A stretch of DNA of 64,000 bases from Acidobacteriota bacterium (GCA_013287135.1 JABDEK010000008.1:1-64000); one strand, 5' to 3'; positions 1-8,543 are shown, counted from the stretch's first letter. Numbers and translations: made by a program. Notes: a model not told the origin generated them from the sequence alone.

Positions 1-540
1 GTTCCACCGCGCGGCTCAAAAGATTGGTACGCCATGACGATTCTCGACCGCGTCTTGCACGGCGGACGCGCAGGGCGCATTTATCGCCAGCTCGTTTTCG
101 AAAAGCAAATTGCCATCGAGACCGACGGAAGCCTGGACGTTTTCGACGCGAACGGACCCACGCAAATGGTCACGCGCGTTTTCTACCGCCCGGAATTCAG
201 CACGGACGCGACTGTTGCCGCTTACGACGAAGTCGTCCGCGAAGTGCAGGAAAAGGAAATTTCAGAAGATGAACTCGCACCTGTGAAAGTAAAGTTCCGC
301 GCCGATTATTACTCGATGCTCGAAGGTGGCATGGGTTCCTACATGCCGCGTTTCGGTTTGATGCACTATCTGGCATGCTTCACGCTTTTCGACGGCGACC
401 CGGATCGCGTCAACACCGTGCTCGACGGTTTCATGGCCGTCACGCCCGCGGAAGTACAAGCGGCCGCAAAAAAATATCTGGTTCCCACGAACCGTGCTGT
501 TCTGGCGCGGGTTCCCGTGAACCACGGAGAATCTCGATGA
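1..540 (+). CDS. M16 (insulinase-type) peptidase, C-terminal part
   Basis: The gene enters from the left edge, in frame from base 1, so only about 179 C-terminal residues are visible. The segment GGRAGRIYRQLV followed by a charged helix and the closing part (VTPAEVQAAAKKYL) is typical of the second half of an M16 zinc peptidase, the domain that closes the proteolytic chamber. The zinc motif HxxEH lies in the N-terminal half and would be upstream of the window. Its stop codon overlaps the next M16 gene by four bases (ATGA), so the two are very probably translationally coupled and may form a heterodimer. The ATG at 34 is internal to the domain and is not the real start. Confidence 0.9.
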   Translation, partial: VPPRGSKDWYAMTILDRVLHGGRAGRIYRQLVFEKQIAIETDGSLDVFDANGPTQMVTRVFYRPEFSTDATVAAYDEVVREVQEKEISEDELAPVKVKFRADYYSMLEGGMGSYMPRFGLMHYLACFTLFDGDPDRVNTVLDGFMAVTPAEVQAAAKKYLVPTNRAVLARVPVNHGESR

Positions 541-1916
541 CCTCGACAACCGTCACCACGCAGGCGCACCGTTCTTCTCCGCCCGCTCTCGGTCCCGAAC
601 GCCCGGTAGCATGGCCGAAGCGGACGGTCCTTACTCTTGCCAATGGCCTGCAAGTTGTCCTGGCGGAAGCTCGCACCTTCCCAAAAATTTCCGCGCAGCT
701 ATTCTTCCGCAGCGGGAATGCGTCGGTCGCGTATCGCGCTCCGGGCTTGGCTGAACTCACCGCAACCGTCGCGCGCACCGGGACCACAAACCGCCCTCTC
801 CGCCGCATTGAGGAAGATCTCCGCCGCATGGGCGCGGATCTGGCTGCCCACGCCGGAGCTGATACCAGCGCAATTGGCATCTCCGGTGTAGCCGATTTTT
901 CGGACGGGCTGCTTGAAATGTTGGCCGATCTCGCGCGCAACGCTTCTTTTCCTGAAGAGGAATTCGAGCGCGAGCGCCGCCAGCGAATCGAAGGCCTGAA
1001 GATTCAGCGCACCACTCCCGATTTTCTTGCTACGGAACGCCTGCGCCGCACGCTTTTCGGCGAACATCCTTACGCGATTGTGGCTCCCGCGCCAGAACAA
1101 GTCGCCGTGTTCCGGCGCGAGCAGCTCGAAGAGTTTTATCACCAGAATTATTCGCCCGCGAATGGACTGCTGATTTTGGTTGGCGATTTTTCTGCCGAAG
1201 TGATTCTCGATCAGGTGGAAAGAATATTTGGCCCGTGGACCGCGCCCGCTCCGGCACCCCAGAAATGGCCGGAGCCGCCGCATCAGTCTGGACGCCAAGT
1301 TCACCTCGTTCATCTTCCTGGTTCGGTCCAGACCCAGGTTCTAGTGGGGAATCTGGCCATCACTCGACGCGATGCGGACTGGTATCGCATGGTTCTCGCA
1401 AATTCAATTTACGGCGGCGCGTTTCATTCCCGCCTGGTGATGAATATCCGCGAGCAAAAAGGCTATACCTACAGCCCGCGGAGTGGAATTAACGCTCTGC
1501 GAGAGTACGGCTATTTTAGCGTCCACGCTGCCGTGCGAAACGAAGTCGCCGCAGCGACGCTTACCGAAATATTTTACGAAATGGACCGCATGCGTTCGCT
1601 TCCCGTCACTGCGCAAGAGCTCGAAAGCGCCCGCAGCTATTTGAGCGGAGTCTTTTCGCTCGGCGTGGCCACGCAGGATGGCGTGCTGTCGCAGCTTTCC
1701 ACCGTTTTTCTCGACCGCTTGCCCAAAGATTATCTGGAAACCTATCGCGCGCGAATCCAGGCGTTAATAGCCGACGACATTCTTGTCGCCGCTCGCCGCC
1801 ATTTCGATTCCGCCAACGAGCAAATCGTTCTAGTCGGCGACCGCACACAAATCGCCGATCAAGCCGCTCTCTTCGGCCCGGTCACGGAGTACGACCCGCA
1901 AGGAAATCGTATCTGA
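537..1916 (+). CDS. M16 family protein lacking the zinc motif (459 aa)
   Basis: Start ATG at 537 overlaps the upstream stop (ATGA); an open frame extends further upstream but lies inside the preceding gene. The protein has the usual two M16 halves: LTLANGLQVVLAE near residue 33 and the C-terminal half from about residue 240. Where active members read GLAHFLEH, this one reads GLAELTAT (about residues 70-77), so all three residues of HxxEH are replaced. Many bacterial M16 enzymes pair an active subunit with such an inactive one that shapes the chamber; that is the likely role here, with the upstream gene as partner. No signal peptide is obvious at the chosen start. It could instead work alone as a non-proteolytic scaffold. 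Confidence 0.9.
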   Translation: MTSTTVTTQAHRSSPPALGPERPVAWPKRTVLTLANGLQVVLAEARTFPKISAQLFFRSGNASVAYRAPGLAELTATVARTGTTNRPLRRIEEDLRRMGADLAAHAGADTSAIGISGVADFSDGLLEMLADLARNASFPEEEFERERRQRIEGLKIQRTTPDFLATERLRRTLFGEHPYAIVAPAPEQVAVFRREQLEEFYHQNYSPANGLLILVGDFSAEVILDQVERIFGPWTAPAPAPQKWPEPPHQSGRQVHLVHLPGSVQTQVLVGNLAITRRDADWYRMVLANSIYGGAFHSRLVMNIREQKGYTYSPRSGINALREYGYFSVHAAVRNEVAAATLTEIFYEMDRMRSLPVTAQELESARSYLSGVFSLGVATQDGVLSQLSTVFLDRLPKDYLETYRARIQALIADDILVAARRHFDSANEQIVLVGDRTQIADQAALFGPVTEYDPQGNRI

Positions 1917-1920
1917 CGAT

Positions 1921-2464
1921 TTGAAACCGCGGACGTGCCGAATTTCGTCTCGCGCATTGATTGCGGTCTCTTTTCTGCTGATTTTATTTTTCGCCGCGCA
2001 AGCCTGCGCCGACACGAAACGCCTCCCCGCGGTGCATTCGGGTCGATTTGAACTCCGCGACGGCGGAGGAGTTGCAGCAAGCGCCCGGAATCGGTCCCAG
2101 CACCGCAAAAGCCATCGTAAATTTCCGCCCCCAAAGCGGGCCCTTTCAGAAAATTGACGACCTTCTGGCAATGAAAGGTATTTCCCACGGGTGTTTGGAG
2201 AAAATGCGTCCGTATTTAGCAATGGGAGCGGCAGCGCAAAAAACGCCGTGGGTCGCGCTCTGCGTTTTTTTCGATTGCATCCGCCGCCAGTTGAGGCGTC
2301 GCCGCCGCGAGGGAATAGAACGGGGGTGGGCTGTAATGTTGATAGGACCGAGAATAGGAGCTCACGCGATGGTACCTGGCGTGGTAGAACAATTGACTCG
2401 AAGGCGAGTGCGGAATAGCATGGTTGCGAATTCCAATGTGAGCAAAACGACTAGGGAGAGCTAG
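1921..2464 (+). pseudogene. ComEA-like helix-hairpin-helix protein, frameshifted
   Basis: A TTG at 1921 opens a frame encoding a clear signal peptide (IAVSFLLILFFAAQACA). About 40 codons in, the natural continuation VDLNSATAEELQQAPGIG lies in the next frame, starting near 2042. This second part (to about 2217) is a helix-hairpin-helix DNA-binding domain like that of ComEA, the periplasmic competence protein. Joining the two requires one base fewer, most simply one C in the run near 2025-2028. After the domain the second frame stays open to 2464 but reads as arginine-rich non-protein-like sequence across a hairpin at 2238-2271. Either the gene is broken or the base is a sequencing error; restoring one base gives a normal small ComEA-like protein. 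Confidence 0.7.
2238..2271 (+). terminator. Hairpin with T-run after the ComEA-like gene
   Basis: AAAAAACGC (2238-2246) pairs with GCGTTTTTT (2262-2270), and the downstream arm is itself a run of seven T. This looks like an intrinsic terminator and suggests that the ComEA-like coding region originally ended before it, near 2220-2235. Confidence 0.5.
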
Positions 2465-3571
2465 ATGACAATGTGGCGTGCATCATTTCTCGGAAGCATG
2501 GCAGCTATTATTTGTGCGATTGCACTTTTGGCCGTGTCCGCGGTAGTGGTGGTGACGAAAACGCATGCGGCGACTCCGCTTCTGACTGGGGCGGCGTCGC
2601 GGGCGTATGGCCCTTCGGGCTACCACTTGCTGAAGAAAATTCCGCTGGGCGGCGAAGGCTTCTGGGACTACATCACGTTTGATCCGGCCACGCGCCGCCT
2701 TTACATTTCGCGCGGCATCAAAGTTGTCGTACTCGAAGTGGATTCGGGCAAAACGGTCGGCGAAATCCCGAACACCGAAGGTGTTCACGGCATCGCGCTC
2801 GCTCCGGAGTTCAATCGCGGGTTTACGTCGAATGGCCGCGCCGGGACCGTGACGATTTTCGATTTAAAGACCTTGCAAGTCATCGGCAGCGCGCAGGCCG
2901 GCACGAATCCTGATGCCATCATTTACGATCCTTCCTCCAAGCGCGTATTCGCCATGAACGGCCGCAGCAAGAACGCCACAGCGATCGACGCCGCCACAGG
3001 AAAGGTTGTTGGCACCATACCCGTGGACGGCAAGCCGGAGTTTGCAGTCGCGGATGGCGCCGGGAACGTGTACCTAAATATTGAGGACAAAAGCGAAGAG
3101 CAGCGCATCGATTCGCAGAACCTGAAAGTGACGGCGACATGGCCACTGGCGCCGTGCAAAGAGCCTTCCGGACTGGCCATGGATGCCGCGCACAGGCGTC
3201 TGTTCGCTGGCTGCGATAACAAGATGATGGCGGTGATCGACGCCGATTCAGGCAAAGTTGTGGCGACGCCCGAGATCGGTGATGGAGTGGACGCGAACGC
3301 TTTCGATCCCGAACTCCAGTACGCATATTCGTCCAACGGCGAGAGCGCGACTCTCACCATCGTGCACGAAGATACTCCGGACAAATATTCTGTGGTGGAG
3401 AATGTGCCGACGCAGGCGCACGCGCGCACCATGGCGCTGGACCCTAAGACGCACCAGGTTTTCCTGGTGACGGCGGACTTCGGCGCGACGCCGGCAGCTA
3501 CCCCGGACAACGCGCATCCGCGTCCGACAATGGTGAAGGATTCGTTTGTTGTTTTGATCTTCGGCAGATAA
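2465..3571 (+). CDS. Secreted YncE-like beta-propeller protein (368 aa)
   Basis: The start ATG at 2465 is preceded by AGGGAGAG. Residues 1-36 are a signal peptide, so the product is exported. The rest is built of repeats of about 40 residues (for example TGKVVGTIPVDGKPEF, DSGKVVATPEIGDGVDAN), the signature of the YncE/YVTN seven-bladed beta-propeller. Such proteins bind ligands or partners in the periplasm; none of them gives a firm substrate here. The gene stands alone and converges on ribBA with only 20 bases between them. A catalytic role (for example a lactonase) cannot be excluded, but no catalytic residues are recognisable by eye. Confidence 0.85.
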   Translation: MTMWRASFLGSMAAIICAIALLAVSAVVVVTKTHAATPLLTGAASRAYGPSGYHLLKKIPLGGEGFWDYITFDPATRRLYISRGIKVVVLEVDSGKTVGEIPNTEGVHGIALAPEFNRGFTSNGRAGTVTIFDLKTLQVIGSAQAGTNPDAIIYDPSSKRVFAMNGRSKNATAIDAATGKVVGTIPVDGKPEFAVADGAGNVYLNIEDKSEEQRIDSQNLKVTATWPLAPCKEPSGLAMDAAHRRLFAGCDNKMMAVIDADSGKVVATPEIGDGVDANAFDPELQYAYSSNGESATLTIVHEDTPDKYSVVENVPTQAHARTMALDPKTHQVFLVTADFGATPAATPDNAHPRPTMVKDSFVVLIFGR

Positions 3572-3591
3572 CGGCAACAGACTTTTTTCTC

Positions 3592-4785
3592 CTACAAAAC
3601 TTGGTGGGTTGATTTTGCGGAGCCGACGGATAGGGGGACTTGGTCGGCTATTTCTAGTCCGTAGCCTTCCAGCGCCACCACTTTGCGTGGGTGATTTGTA
3701 AGGACGCGGATGTGGCGCAGTCCTAGATCGATCAATATCTGGGCGCCGATGCCGCTCTCGCGCTGCACTAAACGCTGCCTGCCTAAATCCTGATCGAGTT
3801 CTTCCCGCTGATGAAATCGGATGCGCGGAAGCTCGGTGCTATCCAGTTGGCGCGAATCGATCTGAAACCCCCGGCCAGTGTGATGAAGATAAACAAAGAC
3901 GCCGCGCTCGGCTTGCGCGATGGCCGCGAGCGAGCGATCAATGATGGCGTGGCAATCGCAGGCCGTTGAGCCGAAGACGTCGCCGGTTAGGCAGTGCGAG
4001 TGCACGCGCACGAGAGGCGGGCCTCCTGCTGAGTCATTGGAAACGTCGCCGCGAACTAGGGCGACGTGCAGCTCGTGGTCCACGTCGCTGGAGTAGGCAA
4101 TCATGCGGAAATTTCCATGCGGCGTGGGCAGAATCGATTCGGCGATGCGGCGAACGTAACGCTCGTGTTGCATGCGGTAGCGAATCAAGTCGGCCACCGT
4201 GAGCAGCTTCATATTGTGCAGGCGGCAAAATTCTTTTAGATCGGGCATGCGCGCCATGCTGCCGTCGTCGTTCATGATTTCGCATATGACGCCGGAATGA
4301 TCGAGACCGGCGAGGCGGGCAAGGTCCACGGAAGCTTCGGTTTGTCCGGCGCGGACGAGGACTCCACCATTGCGCGCGCGAAGAGTGTGCACGTGTCCGG
4401 GTCGCGCGAGATCTTCGGGGCGCGTGTTGGGATCAGTGGTGGCTAAAATTGTGGTGGCGCGGTCGGAGGCGCTGGTTCCCGTGGTGGTGCCGCGGCGCGC
4501 GTCGATTGGTTCGCAGAACGGCGTACCGAAGGCGGAAGTATTTCGCGGCGTGATGGCAGTGAGGTTCAACGCGTCGCAGCGCTGCTCGGTGAGCGCCAGG
4601 CAAATCAGGCCGCGTCCAAATTTGGTCATGAAGTTGATGGCTTCCGGGGTGACTTTTTCGGCGGCCAAGGCCAGGTCGCCTTCGTTTTCGCGGTCTTCGT
4701 CGTCCACCAGGACGATCATGCGGCCGGCGCGGATTTCTTCCAGCGCTTCTTCCACGGTGGCGAATGGGGGTTTTCGGTCGGTCAT
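3592..4785 (-). CDS. ribBA: RibBA-like: DHBP synthase with altered GTP cyclohydrolase II half
   Basis: Residues 1-203 are 3,4-dihydroxy-2-butanone-4-phosphate synthase, which makes the four-carbon unit of riboflavin: DDEDRENEGD at 28-37 and GTTTGTSASDR at 99-109 are intact. The usual GHTEA motif reads GQTEA at 147-151, replacing a His that is a metal ligand in E. coli RibB. The second half resembles GTP cyclohydrolase II: the zinc cysteines are present (Cys265, Cys276, Cys278), as is TNHPRKV. However, the EGRGIGL motif reads TGRGFQI (303-309) and the stretch that carries the catalytic Asp-x-Arg reads V-Q-R (340-342), so the proton-accepting Asp is missing. The protein may be RibB plus a regulatory or altered second domain, as in RibBX proteins. 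No FMN riboswitch is seen upstream. Confidence 0.88.
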   Translation of the reverse strand: MTDRKPPFATVEEALEEIRAGRMIVLVDDEDRENEGDLALAAEKVTPEAINFMTKFGRGLICLALTEQRCDALNLTAITPRNTSAFGTPFCEPIDARRGTTTGTSASDRATTILATTDPNTRPEDLARPGHVHTLRARNGGVLVRAGQTEASVDLARLAGLDHSGVICEIMNDDGSMARMPDLKEFCRLHNMKLLTVADLIRYRMQHERYVRRIAESILPTPHGNFRMIAYSSDVDHELHVALVRGDVSNDSAGGPPLVRVHSHCLTGDVFGSTACDCHAIIDRSLAAIAQAERGVFVYLHHTGRGFQIDSRQLDSTELPRIRFHQREELDQDLGRQRLVQRESGIGAQILIDLGLRHIRVLTNHPRKVVALEGYGLEIADQVPLSVGSAKSTHQVL

Positions 4786-4927
4786 CGGTGTTCGCTCGTT
4801 TCTTCACTCATTTTAGCGCAAATGTGTGATTCCCTGATGCATGTTCTGGACCCCGGTTGGAAATTTTCCCGTCGTTTGTTTTCTGTAGGTTCTGCTGATT
4901 TCTGTTTGTGGTGCTGTGCCGGTTAGG

Positions 4928-4943
4928 AGTGGTCTAGACCACT
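4928..4943. promoter_or_regulatory. Perfect 16-bp palindrome resembling a GntR/HutC (dre-type) operator
   Basis: AGTGGTCTAGACCACT is a perfect 16-base inverted repeat. It matches, from memory, the dre consensus bound by DasR/NagR-type GntR regulators of amino-sugar metabolism. It lies about 140 bases upstream of the ribBA start codon and 115 bases downstream of the end of the 5058-5900 gene. No GntR gene is in this window, so the regulator would be encoded elsewhere. Operator function is inferred. Confidence 0.45.
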
Positions 4944-4969
4944 TGTAAATTTGTGGCAGAGTGGAGACC

Positions 4970-4983
4970 GTGCCCATGGGCAC
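4970..4983. promoter_or_regulatory. Second perfect palindrome upstream of ribBA
   Basis: GTGCCCATGGGCAC is a perfect 14-base palindrome 26 bases from the dre-like site. It could be a second operator or part of a hairpin ending the upstream gene. No T-run follows it on either strand. Nothing else is recognisable in 4786-5057. Confidence 0.3.
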
Positions 4984-5057
4984 ACTTTGCAGGGAAGCAG
5001 ACTGCGAAGTGAAACGAAAGAAGATCTATCCACGGAAGTTTCAACTACCGGCAGTAC

Positions 5058-5900
5058 CTAGTTATTCTCGCGGTGCTTCTTGCGAAGATCGGGCCAGAAT
5101 TCTTTGACAATATACGTCGCTACGTCCCAGCCGATTTGCGTACCCCACACGCTGGCCACGTCGCCAAAGCTTTGTTCGGGCCCCGGATGGTAGCTATAGG
5201 TGGAAATGGCAGCAGCCATGCCAGCGCCAAATACTTCAGAATAGTTGAACTGCTGCTTTCCGGAGTCGGAACGTGTGATCACAACACGCGAGATCGCGTG
5301 GCCGGCTCGCCGCGCAAAGCTGCCGTGACCCAGCTGGTAATAGCGCGGATCCTGGTGCAGCACGGAAGGCAGCACTGCGCTGGCCATAAAATTCTCAACT
5401 GCATTATCGGCGTATGACGTGGCGTAACGTTTGCCGTAACCCTGCATTCCCTGCCCGTAGGTTGGGTTGCTATCGCTCGCCTGGCCCAGACCGGCGACGA
5501 ACCCGATGAGAACAAACTCAAACGGGTCGATCAGCGAGCGGCCGACCACTTTGAATTTCTGTCCCGGGGTGAGAGGTGGAACATTTCCTGCATGCTCCAA
5601 TGTTAGAAAGTTCGGCATGGTCCAGAGGATGCGGTCCCTTGATGTTCCCTTTTCGTTCTCGTGCTGGACATTTTGCTGTTCTTTCTCGGTCAATCCGGGT
5701 TGGGACGACTTCTGTTGCGACTTGGCGGCGGGCGGCGGCTGGGTCGTTGGTTGTTGCGCGGAGGGCTGTTGTTGATCTTGCGCGCTCGACGATGGTGTCT
5801 CTTGAGCGAATGCGCGCGCAGGCGTCATCACAATTCCTATGAACAGCGCGACTAGGAAAAACATCGTTGCCCGGGACTTTCGGATCGCTTTCCTTCTCAT
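5058..5900 (-). CDS. Secreted or outer-membrane protein of unknown function (280 aa)
   Basis: The start is placed at 5900, where ATGA overlaps the stop of the upstream hydrolase; a longer frame to 5921 lies inside that gene. Residues 1-33 form a signal peptide ending AFAQ. Next comes a Gln/Pro/Ser-rich linker (about 34-75), then a compact domain with VGRSLIDPFEFVLIGFVAGL, SVLHQDPRYYQ and SVWGTQIGWDVATYIVKEFW. No catalytic motif is evident and I do not recognise a named family. The alternating aromatic and glycine residues would suit an outer-membrane or periplasmic protein. It is the last gene of the apparent radical SAM-hemY-hydrolase operon. Confidence 0.75.
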   Translation of the reverse strand: MRRKAIRKSRATMFFLVALFIGIVMTPARAFAQETPSSSAQDQQQPSAQQPTTQPPPAAKSQQKSSQPGLTEKEQQNVQHENEKGTSRDRILWTMPNFLTLEHAGNVPPLTPGQKFKVVGRSLIDPFEFVLIGFVAGLGQASDSNPTYGQGMQGYGKRYATSYADNAVENFMASAVLPSVLHQDPRYYQLGHGSFARRAGHAISRVVITRSDSGKQQFNYSEVFGAGMAAAISTYSYHPGPEQSFGDVASVWGTQIGWDVATYIVKEFWPDLRKKHRENN

Positions 5901-6943
5901 GCGTGTGCACCTGCTGCGCAAGTCTCTCGCGCGCGTTCAACCGCTTCGCGAATGGCCTGAAGGACGATATCCGGATCGTCCTCGATCACCCAATGGCCGC
6001 CACGAGCCGCCGTCAGATGCTTCCCGCGAGAAGAGAGCCGCGTCGTCGCGATTTGCTCGGTCCGCCGCTCGGCAGGCGTGTTGGCCGCCGAAATAACCGT
6101 TACATTCATGCCTTCGAGATTTCCTGCCGCAGCAACTTGAGCGGCACTCGCCGGAAGCTGTTGAAGCTGGCTCGCAATCGTTTTCGAGAATTTCGGTTGA
6201 ACCCAGAACACTCGCGCCATGGCTCTTTCGGCGGGCGGCAGGTTCCAAAAGAGCGGACTCTGTGTCGTGCCATCTTTGTTCGGAGCGCCACGGCTCACGA
6301 GCCGAACCAGTGGATCCGCAATAGCGGTGGCGCCCGAGTGCAACAAAAACGCCAGAAATCTCAGCAGGCCTAATCGCGATACCGACGCCGCACGTCGCAA
6401 AATCCTGGAGCCTACTCGAATCGACTTTTCATTGCGCTCGCCAGGCGGATTCCACTCGGCTGGAACAACCGGATCGATGAGCACGAGGCCGGAAACTTGT
6501 TCGGGATATCGCGCGGCAAACAGCCGGGTGGTCAGTCCGCCAAAGGAATGTCCTACGAGAACGTACGGCGGGGGAATTTGCCCCACTTCGAGGAGTTCCC
6601 GCAACTCGCTGACGATCTGCTCGGCGTCGCGCGTCTCCGGGCCCGCATCGCTCCAGCCCAGCCCGGCGCGGTCATAGCAGACTGCGCGCGTTACCTTTGC
6701 GATTTCAGGTTGCACATTCTGCCAGCTCAGCACGGTTGACATCAAACCAGATTCGAAAATCACCGCAGGACTTCCTTGGCCTTTGCTGAGATAGTGCAAG
6801 CGATGGCCGCCCACATTTACAAGCTCGCCCGGCGCAGCATCGCGCTTTTGATCGCGGGCCGTTCCAATCTGCTGATACACCCACCCGACCAGCATCAGTA
6901 AAATAAGACCTGCTATTAAGGCCACCAAAATTGAGAAGTGCAA
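5897..6943 (-). CDS. Alpha/beta-fold hydrolase, membrane-anchored (348 aa)
   Basis: The start is TTG at 6943, preceded by CGGAGGG. Residues 4-24 form one transmembrane helix, so the enzyme is probably anchored with its catalytic domain outside the cytoplasm. The nucleophile elbow VLVGHSFGG places the serine at 133; CYDRAGLGWS (89-98) precedes it, and GGHW near residue 317 supplies the histidine. The expected acidic residue between them is not obvious: the strand reads VTVISAANTP where many relatives have an Asp. The substrate is unknown. The gene starts 27 bases after hemY and shares an ATGA overlap with the following gene, so all three are likely co-transcribed. Confidence 0.87.
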   Translation of the reverse strand: MHFSILVALIAGLILLMLVGWVYQQIGTARDQKRDAAPGELVNVGGHRLHYLSKGQGSPAVIFESGLMSTVLSWQNVQPEIAKVTRAVCYDRAGLGWSDAGPETRDAEQIVSELRELLEVGQIPPPYVLVGHSFGGLTTRLFAARYPEQVSGLVLIDPVVPAEWNPPGERNEKSIRVGSRILRRAASVSRLGLLRFLAFLLHSGATAIADPLVRLVSRGAPNKDGTTQSPLFWNLPPAERAMARVFWVQPKFSKTIASQLQQLPASAAQVAAAGNLEGMNVTVISAANTPAERRTEQIATTRLSSRGKHLTAARGGHWVIEDDPDIVLQAIREAVERARETCAAGAHA

Positions 6944-6970
6944 CTGCCCTCCGCTACCCTGGTTCGAACC

Positions 6971-8443
6971 TCAAGCCATCGCGCTGCTTCCGGAATTGGA
7001 TGTTGCATTTGAAAAATTGGCTGCAATTTCTTGGGCGGTCCGCGAACCGCTTCTGACACAGTCTCCTAGCGAACGGCCGTCGAGATAATTTCCAGCCAGG
7101 TACAGTCCAGGCATTCCGGTCAGAGCTTTGCGAATACGGGTGACCGTACGCGCGTGCCCGAGATTGAATTGCGGAAGGGCCTTGAGGTGCTTCCAGACAA
7201 ATCGCTCGACCGGCGCTCCGTCAATTCCCAGCACAGCGCCCATTTCCCTTTCGACGATGGCGGCGGTAGACGCGTCATCTTTTTCAACGAACGCGGGATT
7301 GGTGGCGCCGCCGGCAAAACTCGTCATCAGAACTTTTCCGGCAGGCGCGCGGCCATCGAGCACGGATGAGTTCCATACATTGAAAATCGTACTGAGTTTT
7401 TCACGCGGAGGAATCATCACTCCGAAGCCGTGCAGTGGATTGCGCACTCGTGCGCGGTCGTACCCTGAGGAAACAACCGCCATCGGCGCATACGAAATAT
7501 CCGACAGCATGGTGCTGAGCTCCGGCGCGGCCTTCTGCAAGAGCCGCGCTGCTTCGTAGGCAGGCGTAGTCATCACCAGCGCCGCGCCGCTGAGCACTTC
7601 CCCGTCGCCTAGCCGAAGCCGCCAAGTAGTGTCCCGATCTTCGCGCGTTTCAGCGGACTCAACGCTCTGTACTCTTGCCCGCAAGCGTATCGAATCATCC
7701 AGACGCCGAGCAAGTGTTTTTGGAAGGGCGCTAAGCCCGGCGCGGAAAGAACCTAAACTTGGCAGAGATTCGGTGACCACCAGCGACTTTTGTCGCGTCC
7801 GCGTAGCTTGGCGCGGTTGTTTATCGCGTGAAGCGGAAGCAGAATTGCCATTCCCGGAGCGCAACGCTCCCCGCAACAGGCTTCCGTGTTCCCGTTCCCA
7901 GCGAGCCAAAAACGGGAACGCGCTCTCGATGCCGATTTTCTCCGAGTCTCCGGCAAAGATCGCTGCGATAAATGGGTCAACCAGATAATCGAGGACGTCG
8001 CCGTCAAATTTTCGGCGCACAAATTCGGCCAGCGACTCTTCGTCGCGAGGAGCAGGCGAACGGCGAAATACTTCTGTAAGGAGACGGTATTTGGAAACAG
8101 GCCCGACCAGCCCGGTGAAAGCGAAGCTGAACGGTGAGAACGGCGCGACGTGCAATCGGCCATCCTTCAAAATATAGCGCGGAGCGCGCGAATCGCCCCG
8201 CACGAATTCGGCTGCGAGGCCGATCTCGCGAACTAAGTCCCAGAGAGGTTGAGCGAAGCGCGGGCACTGCGGGCCAGCTTCGAAGAGAAAGCCATTCTTC
8301 TCGAAGGTCGCAATCATTCCTCCCGCGGAATCAGCAGCCTCCAGAAGGATGACGGGAACGCCTGATTGCTGGAGGCGGAACGCGCAGACCAGTCCGGTGA
8401 TGCCTGCGCCGATCACAATCGCGTGCCGCGTGGTTCCCATCAT
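6971..8443 (-). CDS. hemY: HemY-type protoporphyrinogen/coproporphyrinogen oxidase (490 aa)
   Basis: An FAD-binding fold opens the protein (VIGAGITGLVCAFRL, about residues 11-25), followed by EAADSAGGMIATFEKNGFLFE, the pattern of the HemY/PPO flavoproteins. The C-terminus carries the second FAD segment (GLYLAGNYLDGRSLGDCVRSG). The enzyme removes electrons from a porphyrinogen late in heme synthesis, either at protoporphyrinogen or, in the coproporphyrin-dependent route, at coproporphyrinogen; the sequence alone does not decide which. The start may be either of two adjacent ATGs (8443 or 8440), and no strong ribosome site is visible. No other heme gene is in the window, though a radical SAM gene lies 100 bases upstream. 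Confidence 0.88.
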   Translation of the reverse strand: MMGTTRHAIVIGAGITGLVCAFRLQQSGVPVILLEAADSAGGMIATFEKNGFLFEAGPQCPRFAQPLWDLVREIGLAAEFVRGDSRAPRYILKDGRLHVAPFSPFSFAFTGLVGPVSKYRLLTEVFRRSPAPRDEESLAEFVRRKFDGDVLDYLVDPFIAAIFAGDSEKIGIESAFPFLARWEREHGSLLRGALRSGNGNSASASRDKQPRQATRTRQKSLVVTESLPSLGSFRAGLSALPKTLARRLDDSIRLRARVQSVESAETREDRDTTWRLRLGDGEVLSGAALVMTTPAYEAARLLQKAAPELSTMLSDISYAPMAVVSSGYDRARVRNPLHGFGVMIPPREKLSTIFNVWNSSVLDGRAPAGKVLMTSFAGGATNPAFVEKDDASTAAIVEREMGAVLGIDGAPVERFVWKHLKALPQFNLGHARTVTRIRKALTGMPGLYLAGNYLDGRSLGDCVRSGSRTAQEIAANFSNATSNSGSSAMA

Positions 8444-8543
8444 AAAAAAATACCATGCTGAGTGAGCGCTCCACTCCCGGATTCTTCCGCATCAGCGCGA
8501 GGAAGCGTTGCTATCCCGACGGCTAAAACGAAAGCGGCCCGTT

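Noticed and set aside
4786-5057. Possible FMN riboswitch before ribBA
   Set aside because: The conserved RFN segments (AGGGCAGGGTGAAATTCCC type) are not present; ribD also has none because it overlaps ftsY.
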